A stretch of 8,248 bases of DNA from a bacterium (GTDB lineage: Bacteria; Pseudomonadota; Alphaproteobacteria; Rhizobiales; Xanthobacteraceae): positions 1 through 8,248 of the forward strand of contig JAQSDT010000050.1 in assembly GCA_029946075.1 (NCBI GenBank), written 5' to 3'. Every line of letters begins with the position of its first letter. Position 1 is the first letter of the stretch. The notes under the pieces are model-generated. The model did no database searches, was not told the DNA's origin, and saw only the letters and a program-made list of their open reading frames with translations. The position numbers and the translations under genes were made by a program. This document shows, one piece after another, positions 1-7,869 of this stretch.

Positions 1-561
1 ATCGAGCCCCTGCGTGTCGGCGATGAATCGACGCGCACCTCACGCATTTCGGACGTGACGCTGAAGACCGGCTCGACCGGCGTGCTGTGCTTCGTCTCCG
101 TCGAACATACCGTAAGCTCGCCGCGTGGCGTGGCGATCCGCGAGCGGCAGGACCTCGTCTACCGCGACATCGGCGGCGCCGCCCCGCCGGCCAAGGCGCC
201 GCCGCCGGCACCGGTTGCCCGGCATCGCGAGACGCATGTCAGCGATCCCGTCCTGCTGTTTCGCTATTCGGCGCTGACGTTCAACGGCCACCGCATCCAT
301 TACGACCGTGACTACGTCACAAAGGTCGAGGGTTATCCGGGCCTGATCTTCCACGGCCCGCTGCAGGCCGCCCTGATCGTCGAGTTCGCCGCAAAACTTC
401 ACGGCGGCATCGCGCCGAAGAAATTCAGCTATCGCGGCGTGCAACCGCTGTTCGAAGGCGGCGAGTTCTCGATCAACGCCAACGAGACGAGCAGCGGCAT
501 GGAGTTGTGGACTGCCGGCGAAGACGGGCAGCCGACGATGAAGGGCATGGCGAATTGGTAG
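1..561 (+). CDS. HTD2-type (MaoC-like) acyl-CoA hydratase/dehydratase, C-terminal part
   Basis: This gene is open at the left window edge; 186 residues are visible before the TAG at 559-561. It looks like the C-terminal two thirds of a roughly 280-residue double-hotdog hydratase (COG3777, the group that includes mesaconyl-C4-CoA and itaconyl-CoA hydratases). A Pro/Ala-rich linker (about 169-220) separates the end of the first hotdog from the second. The second carries the family signature: RYSALTFNGHRIHYD (nt 262-306, with the expected catalytic region around FNGHRIHYD) followed by EGYPGLIFHGPLQAA. Known family members add or remove water across a double bond of a CoA thioester in the cytosol. 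The exact substrate cannot be read from the sequence. A GTG at 55 is only an internal in-frame codon, because the frame stays open upstream to position 1. The gene lies just before the benzoylformate decarboxylase gene but is separated from it by a palindromic element, so co-transcription is possible but not shown. Confidence 0.8.
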   Translation: MEPLRVGDESTRTSRISDVTLKTGSTGVLCFVSVEHTVSSPRGVAIRERQDLVYRDIGGAAPPAKAPPPAPVARHRETHVSDPVLLFRYSALTFNGHRIHYDRDYVTKVEGYPGLIFHGPLQAALIVEFAAKLHGGIAPKKFSYRGVQPLFEGGEFSINANETSSGMELWTAGEDGQPTMKGMANW

Positions 562-648
562 TCCGTCATTGCGAGCGTAGCGAAGCAATCCATCTATCCG
601 CAAAGAAAGTATGGATTGCTTCGTCGCTTCGCTCCTCGCAATGACGGA
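562..648. repeat. REP-like palindromic element (GTCATTGCGAGCG family)
   Basis: A long imperfect inverted repeat starts at the first base after the stop codon of the upstream gene. The left arm (562-593) begins TCCGTCATTGCGAG and ends CGAAGCAATCCAT. The right arm (611-648) is its reverse complement at both ends: 14 outer and 13 inner bases match exactly. The middle of the right arm is about 6 nt longer (GAGCGAAGCGA against CGTAGCGA), which leaves a bulge. The loop is 594-610. This core is familiar as a dispersed extragenic palindrome in bradyrhizobia, and it produces spurious 'SLRGAKRRSNP' peptides when translated. No T-run follows, so it is not a classic intrinsic terminator. It may protect the upstream mRNA 3' end or limit read-through into the next gene; that role is inferred. 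Confidence 0.85.
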
Positions 649-677
649 GTAAGTCGTAAATACTGGGAATCAAACAC

Positions 678-2294
<1,617 letters not shown>

Positions 2295-2299
2295 AAAAT

Positions 2300-3259
2300 C
2301 TAGAGACCGTCGAGAAACCGCTGCAGCGCCGCGTTGGTTTTCTCGGGCGCTTCCTGCTGCACCCAGTGGCCGATGCCCGGCAGGATATCCGACCCGCGAA
2401 AATCGGCGCAACCGATCCCGGGATTGGCATAAAGATCCATGCCGGGAATGAAGGCGCGGACAGCGTCCCGTTCGCCGCCGATGAAGCATGCGGGTTGCGA
2501 GATCGGCTTGCCGGCGAACTCCGCCATTTCCTGAAAGTCGATACCCTGCGCGCGATAGCGATTGAGCGGCCCGCGAAAGCCGCCGGCCTTGAATGCATCG
2601 ACATAGACCTGCAGATCCTTGTCGCTCATCCAGGACGGAAACGGTTTTGGATCGGTCATGCCGTCCAGCAACTTGGCGCCAGCCGGCTTGGGCTCCAGCC
2701 ATTTGTTGAGCGGCGCATCGCCGGAAATCGCAAAGTAGGCCTTGCGCAGACCGCCGGCGATATCGGCCTCGAGTTCCGCTTCGGCCACGCCTTCCTGCTG
2801 AAAGTACAACTGGTAGAAAAAGCGATCCTTGTACGTGGCTCTCGCAACGTCGAGAAACGACATCGGTCCTCTTGGCACATAGGGCACGCTGAGCCCGGCA
2901 ACGGCCGTGACCTTGTCCGGGTACAGCAACGAGGTGTTCCAGACGATCGGCGCGCCCCAGTCATGGCCGAACAGGATAACCTTGCCGCCGAAATGATCGA
3001 TCACGGCCGCAACGTCGGATGCCAGATTGCGGAGCGTGTAGGCGGCGATGGCCTCGGGCTTCGCACTGCCGCCATAACCGCGCACGTCGAGCGCCGCCAC
3101 CGTGAATCCGCGCTGCGAGAAATAGTCGATCTGGTGACGCCACGAATACCAGAGCTCGGGAAAGCCATGGACACAGAGGATCACGGGACCTTTGCCCGCG
3201 ACCGCCACGTTGAGGCTGATCGGGCCGTTATGCACCGTGACAAAATCGATCTTGCCCAT
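2300..3259 (-). CDS. Alpha/beta hydrolase, epoxide hydrolase-like
   Basis: The 319-residue protein has all the landmarks of a soluble epoxide hydrolase. It has the oxyanion-hole motif HGFPE (31-35), nucleophile Asp100 in GHDWGAP, acid Asp265 in GERDAV and base His298 in GIGHW. Two cap tyrosines are at the expected places: one in the YQLYFQ segment (149-154), which closely resembles the cap of the mammalian enzyme, and Tyr235 in GPLNRYR. An Asp rather than Ser nucleophile, together with the cap Tyr pair, argues for epoxide (or fluoroacetate-type) hydrolysis rather than esterase activity. I chose the ATG at 3259. A GTG at 3274 would add five residues and overlap the upstream stop as GTGA, but it has no Shine-Dalgarno-like sequence. 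The gene is the last of four minus-strand genes, directly after the FAD oxidoreductase. Its stop lies 5 nt from the convergent mdlC-like stop. There is no signal peptide, so it should be cytosolic. The native substrate is unknown. Confidence 0.85.
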   Translation of the reverse strand: MGKIDFVTVHNGPISLNVAVAGKGPVILCVHGFPELWYSWRHQIDYFSQRGFTVAALDVRGYGGSAKPEAIAAYTLRNLASDVAAVIDHFGGKVILFGHDWGAPIVWNTSLLYPDKVTAVAGLSVPYVPRGPMSFLDVARATYKDRFFYQLYFQQEGVAEAELEADIAGGLRKAYFAISGDAPLNKWLEPKPAGAKLLDGMTDPKPFPSWMSDKDLQVYVDAFKAGGFRGPLNRYRAQGIDFQEMAEFAGKPISQPACFIGGERDAVRAFIPGMDLYANPGIGCADFRGSDILPGIGHWVQQEAPEKTNAALQRFLDGL

Positions 3260-3270
3260 ATCACCCGATC

Positions 3271-4659
3271 TCACGCGCTGAGAAGGCCAGGAATTTTGGC
3301 CATGCCGGCCATGCTGGCATCCTGAAAACGCTTCATCGCCAGCAGTTTCTCCGTCTCGTCAGGTTTGACCCGCGCCATCGCCGCGAACAGCACGTTCAGG
3401 CGCGAGCGCACCAGCCATTCCTCGATATTGGCGTGGCCTCGCCAGCTCATCCGGTTCTTGCCCGACACCACCAGCATCCGCAGCCAGTCGATCGCCAGAA
3501 TCGGATTCGGCACCGGCAGGCAGAGCGCGTTCTTCTGCGTATCGTCGGCGAACGCGGTTTCGATGAAACCGATGAAGGCCGCACTGAACGTGGGCTGGCA
3601 GGTTCGGATCATCTGGATATTGATCCGGCCCCCGGTCCAGACCGGAACTTGCGGCCGCCGCGAGATGCCGCTGGCCGAACAGTCGATGATCAGGCTGTCG
3701 GGCTTCAGCTCAACCTCACCCTGATCGAGGACGAGCCGGTCACGCTCGACGGATTTGAGATAGCCCTTCCGCACGACGTTACCAATGCGCCGCAGTTCGG
3801 CGAGCTCGGCCCCGGTCACCGTGGCGCAGCGATAGATGCTCGGCGACACCTTCGGATCGAGGCGCAGCAATTCGCCCACCGCTTCCAGCCGGGCAAAGAG
3901 ATCGGCGACGTCGGCCGCGGCGCCGATCGCTTCGAATTGCCGGCTCAGGCCTTCGATGAAATTCAGGAAGAAATCGTCGCCGGGCTGGATGTTCGCGCGG
4001 TTGATGAACCAGGCATCGCGCGGCATCACCCAGCAAATCCGCGCCGGGTCGATGCCGTGGCTGAGCAACCAGAGGCAGGTGTCGATGCCGGTCTTGCCGG
4101 GCCCGACCACGACGAAATTGTCCGATTGCGAGGCGACGCCCGGAAGCAAATTCGGCGGGATGCATTTCACGCCGGCAGCCACCTGGTATTTCGGTTTACG
4201 GGTTGAGGGAATATCGAACGTCCAGTAGGCGCTGTCGACCACGCGCCGGCGCACGTTGACATGATGACGCTGGCCGGTCAGCCGCGATACAAAAGTGTCG
4301 TCGGCCGTTACATCGCACATCGGGAAGAACCGGACACGTCCCGAAGCCAGCAACCGCTGCTGCATGACCTGCTCGAAATACGCCAGCACCTCGGTGCCGC
4401 TCGCCAGAGAACACAGGCCCTTGTTGGGACCGGAGACGTCGCGTGTCAGATCACCCAGCGATCGCGAATTGACGCCATAGAAGGCCGACGGCTGGTGCAG
4501 GCGAACGAAGGGATAGGCATCGTTCCAGTGGCCGCCCGGCTTGTCGCGCCGGTCGACCATAATGATCCGCGCATCGCTGTTGGTCAGAATTTCATCGGCG
4601 AACGCCATGCCCGCCGCGCCCGCGCCAATAACGAGATAATCCGTATCGAGGCTGTCCAT
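3271..4659 (-). CDS. FAD/NAD(P)-binding oxidoreductase (FMO-like architecture)
   Basis: This 462-residue protein has two dinucleotide-binding motifs. The first is N-terminal, VIGAGAAG (10-17), for FAD, with Asp36 closing beta-2 in the VDRR stretch. The second is VVVGPGKTG (183-191), in the position of the NADPH site of flavin monooxygenases. The segment GGHWNDAYPFVRLHQPS (42-58) resembles the GGxW...YP...RL region of class B flavoproteins. The FxGxxxHxxx(W/Y/F) fingerprint expected before the second Rossmann motif is absent; that stretch reads KCIPPNLLPG instead. Safest call: a COG2072-like flavin-dependent oxidoreductase, possibly a monooxygenase. I chose ATG 4659 over an in-frame TTG at 4674 because the ATG begins close before the beta-1 strand and has GGGA about 10 nt upstream. 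It is third of four co-directional genes, 69 nt after the SDR and immediately before the epoxide hydrolase-like gene, which suggests consecutive reactions. Confidence 0.75.
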   Translation of the reverse strand: MDSLDTDYLVIGAGAAGMAFADEILTNSDARIIMVDRRDKPGGHWNDAYPFVRLHQPSAFYGVNSRSLGDLTRDVSGPNKGLCSLASGTEVLAYFEQVMQQRLLASGRVRFFPMCDVTADDTFVSRLTGQRHHVNVRRRVVDSAYWTFDIPSTRKPKYQVAAGVKCIPPNLLPGVASQSDNFVVVGPGKTGIDTCLWLLSHGIDPARICWVMPRDAWFINRANIQPGDDFFLNFIEGLSRQFEAIGAAADVADLFARLEAVGELLRLDPKVSPSIYRCATVTGAELAELRRIGNVVRKGYLKSVERDRLVLDQGEVELKPDSLIIDCSASGISRRPQVPVWTGGRINIQMIRTCQPTFSAAFIGFIETAFADDTQKNALCLPVPNPILAIDWLRMLVVSGKNRMSWRGHANIEEWLVRSRLNVLFAAMARVKPDETEKLLAMKRFQDASMAGMAKIPGLLSA

Positions 4660-4686
4660 GACCGAAAATCCCAAAGATTGGCGCCA

Positions 4687-4705
4687 GTCCGCCGGACCGG
4701 CGGGC
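4687..4705 (-). other. Small GC hairpin between the SDR and FAD oxidoreductase genes
   Basis: A 7-bp stem (GTCCGCC / GGCGGGC, one T-G wobble) with a 5-nt loop (GGACC, 4694-4698) lies in the 69-nt gap inside the minus-strand operon. No U-tract follows on the transcribed strand, so it is not a terminator by itself. It could be an mRNA processing or stability element. Short GC palindromes arise easily by chance in this composition, so confidence is low. Confidence 0.25.
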
Positions 4706-4728
4706 GCTCATTCAGGCGGAGGAATTGC

Positions 4729-5523
4729 TTACTTTCCGTAACTCTCCCGCATCTTCGCCTGGATTTTTGCCATGCCTGATATCCAGCGGTCGTAATTCTC
4801 GGTCTTCTTGCGCATGTAACCGAGCACCTGCGGGTGCGGCAGGATCACGAAGGTTTCCTGCTCCAGCCCCGCCAGCACATCCTGCGCCACCTGCTCTGCC
4901 GACAGATCGCCGTCGCCGGATTGCGGGCCCTTCGGGATCGAGCGCAGCATGTTGGTGTCGACGCCTTGCGGGCACAGGATCGAAACCTTGATGCCGTCGG
5001 CCTTGTGCGAGATCGCGAGATTCTCGGCAAAACCCACCGCGGCATGCTTGGTGGTCGAATAGGCCGGGCTGCCGACCTGCGACAGCAATCCCGCCGCCGA
5101 GATCGTATTGAGGAAATATCCGCCGCCGCGCGTCTTCATACGCGGAATCAGATGCCGCGCGGCATAGACATGCGCCATCACGTGGATCGCCCAGCTGCGC
5201 TGCCACGGCTCGTCGGAATTGCCGCCGGCATTGACCGACATCGGATCGAAGCCGCCGCCAATGCCGGCATTGGAGCAAAACAGCGCGATCGGGCCGAACT
5301 GCCGTTCGGTCTCCTCGATCACGTGCAGGATATTCTTCTCCTGCCCGACGTCGCATTTGAACGCCGCGCCGCCGACCGACATCGCGACCTTCTCGGCCGC
5401 TGCGTGGTCGAGATCGACCACCACGACCTTGGCCGCGCCGGCACGATGAAACGCCTGGCACATCGCGGCCCCGATGCCGTTGCCGCCGCCGGTGACCACC
5501 ACGACCTTACCCGTCACCTGCAT
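4729..5523 (-). CDS. Short-chain dehydrogenase/reductase (SDR), classical type
   Basis: The 264-residue length is typical for classical SDRs. It has the cofactor motif TGGGNGIG (11-18), Asp37 at the end of beta-2 (VVVVD, which favours NAD(H) over NADP(H)), Asp58, SNAG (84-87) and a catalytic set of Ser142, Tyr155 and Lys159 (S-x12-Y-x3-K). The helix alpha-4 position that normally holds the active-site Asn is His114 (WAIHVMAHVYAAR); the codon is CAC, one base from AAC. The start is ATG 5523, supported by a strong GAGGGAG 7 nt upstream and by the cofactor motif beginning at the usual distance. The frame stays open upstream to 5700, but that extension lies within the HlyIII gene and looks non-coding. 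The likely role is NAD-linked oxidation of an alcohol or diol in the cytosol. It begins 23 nt after the HlyIII gene and precedes the flavoprotein. The substrate is unknown. Confidence 0.88.
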   Translation of the reverse strand: MQVTGKVVVVTGGGNGIGAAMCQAFHRAGAAKVVVVDLDHAAAEKVAMSVGGAAFKCDVGQEKNILHVIEETERQFGPIALFCSNAGIGGGFDPMSVNAGGNSDEPWQRSWAIHVMAHVYAARHLIPRMKTRGGGYFLNTISAAGLLSQVGSPAYSTTKHAAVGFAENLAISHKADGIKVSILCPQGVDTNMLRSIPKGPQSGDGDLSAEQVAQDVLAGLEQETFVILPHPQVLGYMRKKTENYDRWISGMAKIQAKMRESYGK

Positions 5524-5530
5524 GGCCGCT

Positions 5531-5537
5531 CTCCCTC
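5531..5537 (-). promoter_or_regulatory. Shine-Dalgarno site of the SDR gene
   Basis: GAGGGAG on the minus strand, 7 nt before ATG 5523, is among the best ribosome-binding sites in the window. It fixes the SDR start and rules against the longer frame reaching into the HlyIII gene. It lies in the 23-nt gap between the two genes, consistent with one transcript. Confidence 0.7.
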
Positions 5538-5546
5538 GCTGTTTTC

Positions 5547-6239
5547 CTATGTCAGAACCAGATCGAGTATAGCCGTATAGTGACAGGCCGCGCCGAGCAA
5601 GACGAAGCCGTGCCAGATCGCGTTCTGGAATCGCAGCCGCTGCCAGGCGTGGAAGACCACCCCGAAACTGTAGAGCAAGCCGCCCGCGACGATGCACCAC
5701 AACGCCAGCGCCGGCAGCGCTGCAACCGCATCATACAGCATCACGCCGCTCCAGCCGAGCGCCAGATAGAGCCCGACTGCGAGGCGATCGTAACGCCCCG
5801 GCCGCGCCAGCTTCAGCACGATGCCTGATATGGCGACGCACCACACGCCGATCAGCAGCGCGACCGCGAAATAGCTGTGCTTCAGCTCCATGATGAACGG
5901 CGTATAGGTTGCAGCGATCAACAGATAGATCGCCGAATGATCGAACCGCCGCAGCACCCATTTGGCGCGCGATACCGGCCAGAGATTATAGGTCGCCGAC
6001 AGCACCAGCATCGCCAGCAGGCCTGCGACATAGACCGAGACCACGGCGATATCGGCCGCGGTCGCATACACCGATGTCAGCACGATCAGAACGGTCGCGG
6101 CGACGAGCCCGAGGCAGACGCCGGTGATATGCACGACGCCGTCGGCGATCAGCTCCGCGCGGTCGTAGTTCCACTGCATGGCGCCGGTCGCCGCCTGCAT
6201 CGAGGTCGAGGCGAGTTGCTTCAATCGGAAAATGGTCAT
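5547..6239 (-). CDS. Hemolysin III (HlyIII/PAQR) family integral membrane protein
   Basis: This 230-residue, strongly hydrophobic protein has about seven predicted membrane segments, the usual size and layout of bacterial HlyIII/YqfA proteins related to adiponectin/progestin receptors. Family landmarks are ELIADGVVHITG (29-40), SATYNLWP (81-88), RRFDHSAIYLLIAATYTPF (97-115) and, in the last helix, FQNAIWHGFVLLGAACHY (204-221). Ser81 and Asp100 match conserved metal-site positions. Two expected zinc ligands read Asn (Asn85 for the SxxxH histidine, Asn206 for the first His of the last-helix HxxxH), while His210 is kept. Start ATG 6239 has AGGA 6 nt upstream (6246-6249 in window coordinates); in-frame ATGs at codons 14 and 21 are alternatives. 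The molecular function of bacterial members is poorly defined; some are tied to membrane-lipid homeostasis, and haemolysis is not implied. It is first in the four-gene minus-strand run and divergent from ycjX. Confidence 0.88.
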   Translation of the reverse strand: MTIFRLKQLASTSMQAATGAMQWNYDRAELIADGVVHITGVCLGLVAATVLIVLTSVYATAADIAVVSVYVAGLLAMLVLSATYNLWPVSRAKWVLRRFDHSAIYLLIAATYTPFIMELKHSYFAVALLIGVWCVAISGIVLKLARPGRYDRLAVGLYLALGWSGVMLYDAVAALPALALWCIVAGGLLYSFGVVFHAWQRLRFQNAIWHGFVLLGAACHYTAILDLVLT

Positions 6240-6265
6240 GCAAGGTCCTGATTGGGGAGCGACCG

Positions 6266-6294
6266 GCGAAGCCTGTCACCGGACGGCGCTTCGC
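6266..6294. repeat. Short inverted repeat upstream of the HlyIII gene
   Basis: GCGAAGC (6266-6272) and GCTTCGC (6288-6294) are exact reverse complements separated by 15 nt, lying about 27 to 55 nt before the HlyIII start codon. The geometry would suit a dimeric regulator or a 5'-leader stem. A chance origin in GC-rich DNA cannot be excluded. Confidence 0.3.
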
Positions 6295-6352
6295 GCAACC
6301 CGCCCGCCATCGATGACAAAAGCTTGATTTTGGTCCGCCAATCGCCACTTTT

Positions 6353-6368
6353 CGGGGTGATCGCCCCG
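6353..6368. other. Short hairpin in the ycjX leader
   Basis: CGGGG (6353-6357) and CCCCG (6364-6368) can pair around a 6-nt loop, 38 nt before the ycjX start codon. There is no T-run and no neighbouring evidence of function. Confidence 0.2.
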
Positions 6369-6405
6369 CCACCTTATCTCCCGCATCGAGCCCTCCGCCC
6401 CCCGC

Positions 6406-7869
6406 ATGGCCCCCGGTTTTTCAGACATCGTCGAGGAAGCGCGCCTGTCGGCACGGGCGCTGCTGGATTACGGTGACAGCTTCTTCAATCCCACCGTGCG
6501 GCTGGGCGTCACCGGCCTGTCGCGCGCCGGGAAAACCGTGTTCATCACGGCGCTGATTCACGGGCTCACCCGTGGCGGCCGGTTTCCGGTGTTCGAGCCC
6601 TACGCGACGGGGCGGATCGCCCGCGCCCGTCTCGCGCCGCAGCCGGATGATGCCGTGCCGCGTTTTGCCTATGAGAGCCACGTCCGCACCCTGATCGAGG
6701 AACGGCGCTGGCCGCACTCCACCGTCGACATCAGCGAACTTCGCCTCGTCATCGACTACCAGCGTCAGAACGGCGCCGACCGCACGCTCACCATCGACAT
6801 CGTCGACTATCCCGGCGAATGGCTGCTCGACCTGCCGCTGCTCAACAAGAGCTACGAGCAATGGTCGGCCGAAAGCCTTGCGCTGTCGCGCGAGGGCCCG
6901 CGCCAGCCGCTCGCCGCGCCCTGGCACGCCCATCTGGCGACGCTGCAGGCCGAAGGCCACGAAGACGAGCAGGCGGCGCTCACATCGGCAAGGCTGTTCA
7001 CGGATTATCTGCGCGCCTGCCGCGACGAACGCTTTGCGATGAGCCTGCTGCCGCCGGGCCGCTTCCTGATGCCGGGCAATCTTGCCGATACGCCGGCGCT
7101 GACCTTCGCGCCGCTCGACGTCGCCATCGACGGCGGCGCGCCGGACGGTTCGCTGTGGGCCATGATGCGACGGCGCTACGAGGCCTACAAGGATATCGTC
7201 GTCCGGCCGTTCTTTCGCGATCATTTCGCGCGGCTCGACCGCCAGATCGTGCTGGTCGATGCGCTGTCGGCGTTCAACGCCGGCCCCGAGGCGCTGCACG
7301 ATCTCGAAGCGGCGCTTTCCGGCATTCTCGATTGCTTCCGGATCGGGCGCAGCACCTTGCTGAGCAATCTGTTCCGCCCGCGGATCGACCGCATTCTGTT
7401 CGCTGCGACCAAGGCCGACCATCTGCACCATACGAGCCATGACCGGCTCGAAGCGGTGCTGCGGCGCGCGGTCGCGAAAGCCACGGAACGCGCCGAAGTT
7501 GCCGGCGCCGCCATCGACGTCGTCGCGCTTGCCGCCGTGCGCGCCACGCGCGAGGCCATCGTCACGCGCGGCCGTGAAAAGCTGCCGTCGATCCTGGGTA
7601 CGCCCGCAGCGGGCGAAGTCGCCAACGGCGAGACGTTCGACGGCGCCACGGAAGTCGCGACTTTCCCGGGCGACCTGCCCGCCGATCCCGAGGAACTGTT
7701 CAAGGGCGATTTCCGCGGTCTTTCCTCGGCGCCGTCGGAGAAGGCCGATTACCGCTTCCTGCGCTTCAGGCCACCGCTGCTGGAGCAGCAGGGAACACAA
7801 GCGCCCGCATTGCCTCACATCCGCCTTGACCGCGCCCTCCAGTTCCTGATCGGAGACAGACTGCAATGA
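6406..7869 (+). CDS. ycjX: YcjX family (DUF463) P-loop GTPase-like protein
   Basis: The 487-residue protein matches the YcjX/DUF463 stress-protein family (COG3106, Ras-like). After a short leader (LLDYGDSFFNPTVRLGVTG) comes the P-loop GLSRAGKT (37-44, with Lys43 and Thr44). The switch-II-like DIVDYPGEW follows (Asp134, Gly137), and TKAD at 335-338 sits where GTPases have NKxD. The family is cytosolic or membrane-associated and binds guanine nucleotides. In Escherichia coli it is induced with the phage-shock (Psp) regulon, but its biochemical role is not settled. Start ATG 6406 has no clear Shine-Dalgarno, yet it keeps the usual N-terminal spacing to the P-loop. The stop overlaps the next start as ATGA, so translation of the pair is probably coupled. 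It is transcribed divergently from the HlyIII operon. No pspA, pspB or pspC gene is visible in the window. Confidence 0.9.
   Translation: MAPGFSDIVEEARLSARALLDYGDSFFNPTVRLGVTGLSRAGKTVFITALIHGLTRGGRFPVFEPYATGRIARARLAPQPDDAVPRFAYESHVRTLIEERRWPHSTVDISELRLVIDYQRQNGADRTLTIDIVDYPGEWLLDLPLLNKSYEQWSAESLALSREGPRQPLAAPWHAHLATLQAEGHEDEQAALTSARLFTDYLRACRDERFAMSLLPPGRFLMPGNLADTPALTFAPLDVAIDGGAPDGSLWAMMRRRYEAYKDIVVRPFFRDHFARLDRQIVLVDALSAFNAGPEALHDLEAALSGILDCFRIGRSTLLSNLFRPRIDRILFAATKADHLHHTSHDRLEAVLRRAVAKATERAEVAGAAIDVVALAAVRATREAIVTRGREKLPSILGTPAAGEVANGETFDGATEVATFPGDLPADPEELFKGDFRGLSSAPSEKADYRFLRFRPPLLEQQGTQAPALPHIRLDRALQFLIGDRLQ

Larger units (their letters stand above)
6240..6405. other. Divergent intergenic region between HlyIII operon and ycjX
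   Basis: This 166-nt gap must carry the promoters of both the minus-strand operon and the + strand ycjX pair. I find no convincing -35/-10 pair on either strand. A TTATCT at 6374-6379 could be a weak -10 for ycjX, but it lacks a recognisable -35 at the right distance. Two short inverted repeats are listed separately. No open frame here looks coding. Confidence 0.5.

Noticed and set aside
40..603. A 187-codon minus-strand frame opposite the hydratase gene
   Set aside because: It is antisense to a recognised hotdog enzyme and its translation shows no domain.
562..648. Insertion-sequence end or intrinsic terminator
   Set aside because: No transposase, target-site duplication or T-run is present; an extragenic palindrome explains the structure better.
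5524..5700. N-terminal extension of the SDR by 59 residues
   Set aside because: The extra residues lie inside the HlyIII coding region, carry no signal or domain, and the strong Shine-Dalgarno at 5531-5537 supports ATG 5523.
6324..6352. TTGATT ... ACTTTT as a sigma-70 type promoter for ycjX
   Set aside because: The spacing is right (17 nt) but the -10 match is poor; not strong enough to annotate.
6421..7866. A 481-codon open frame antisense to nearly all of ycjX
   Set aside because: It is in codon register opposite a real GC-rich gene, where antisense stops are rare; its translation is Arg/Gly/Asp-rich low-complexity text with no family motif.
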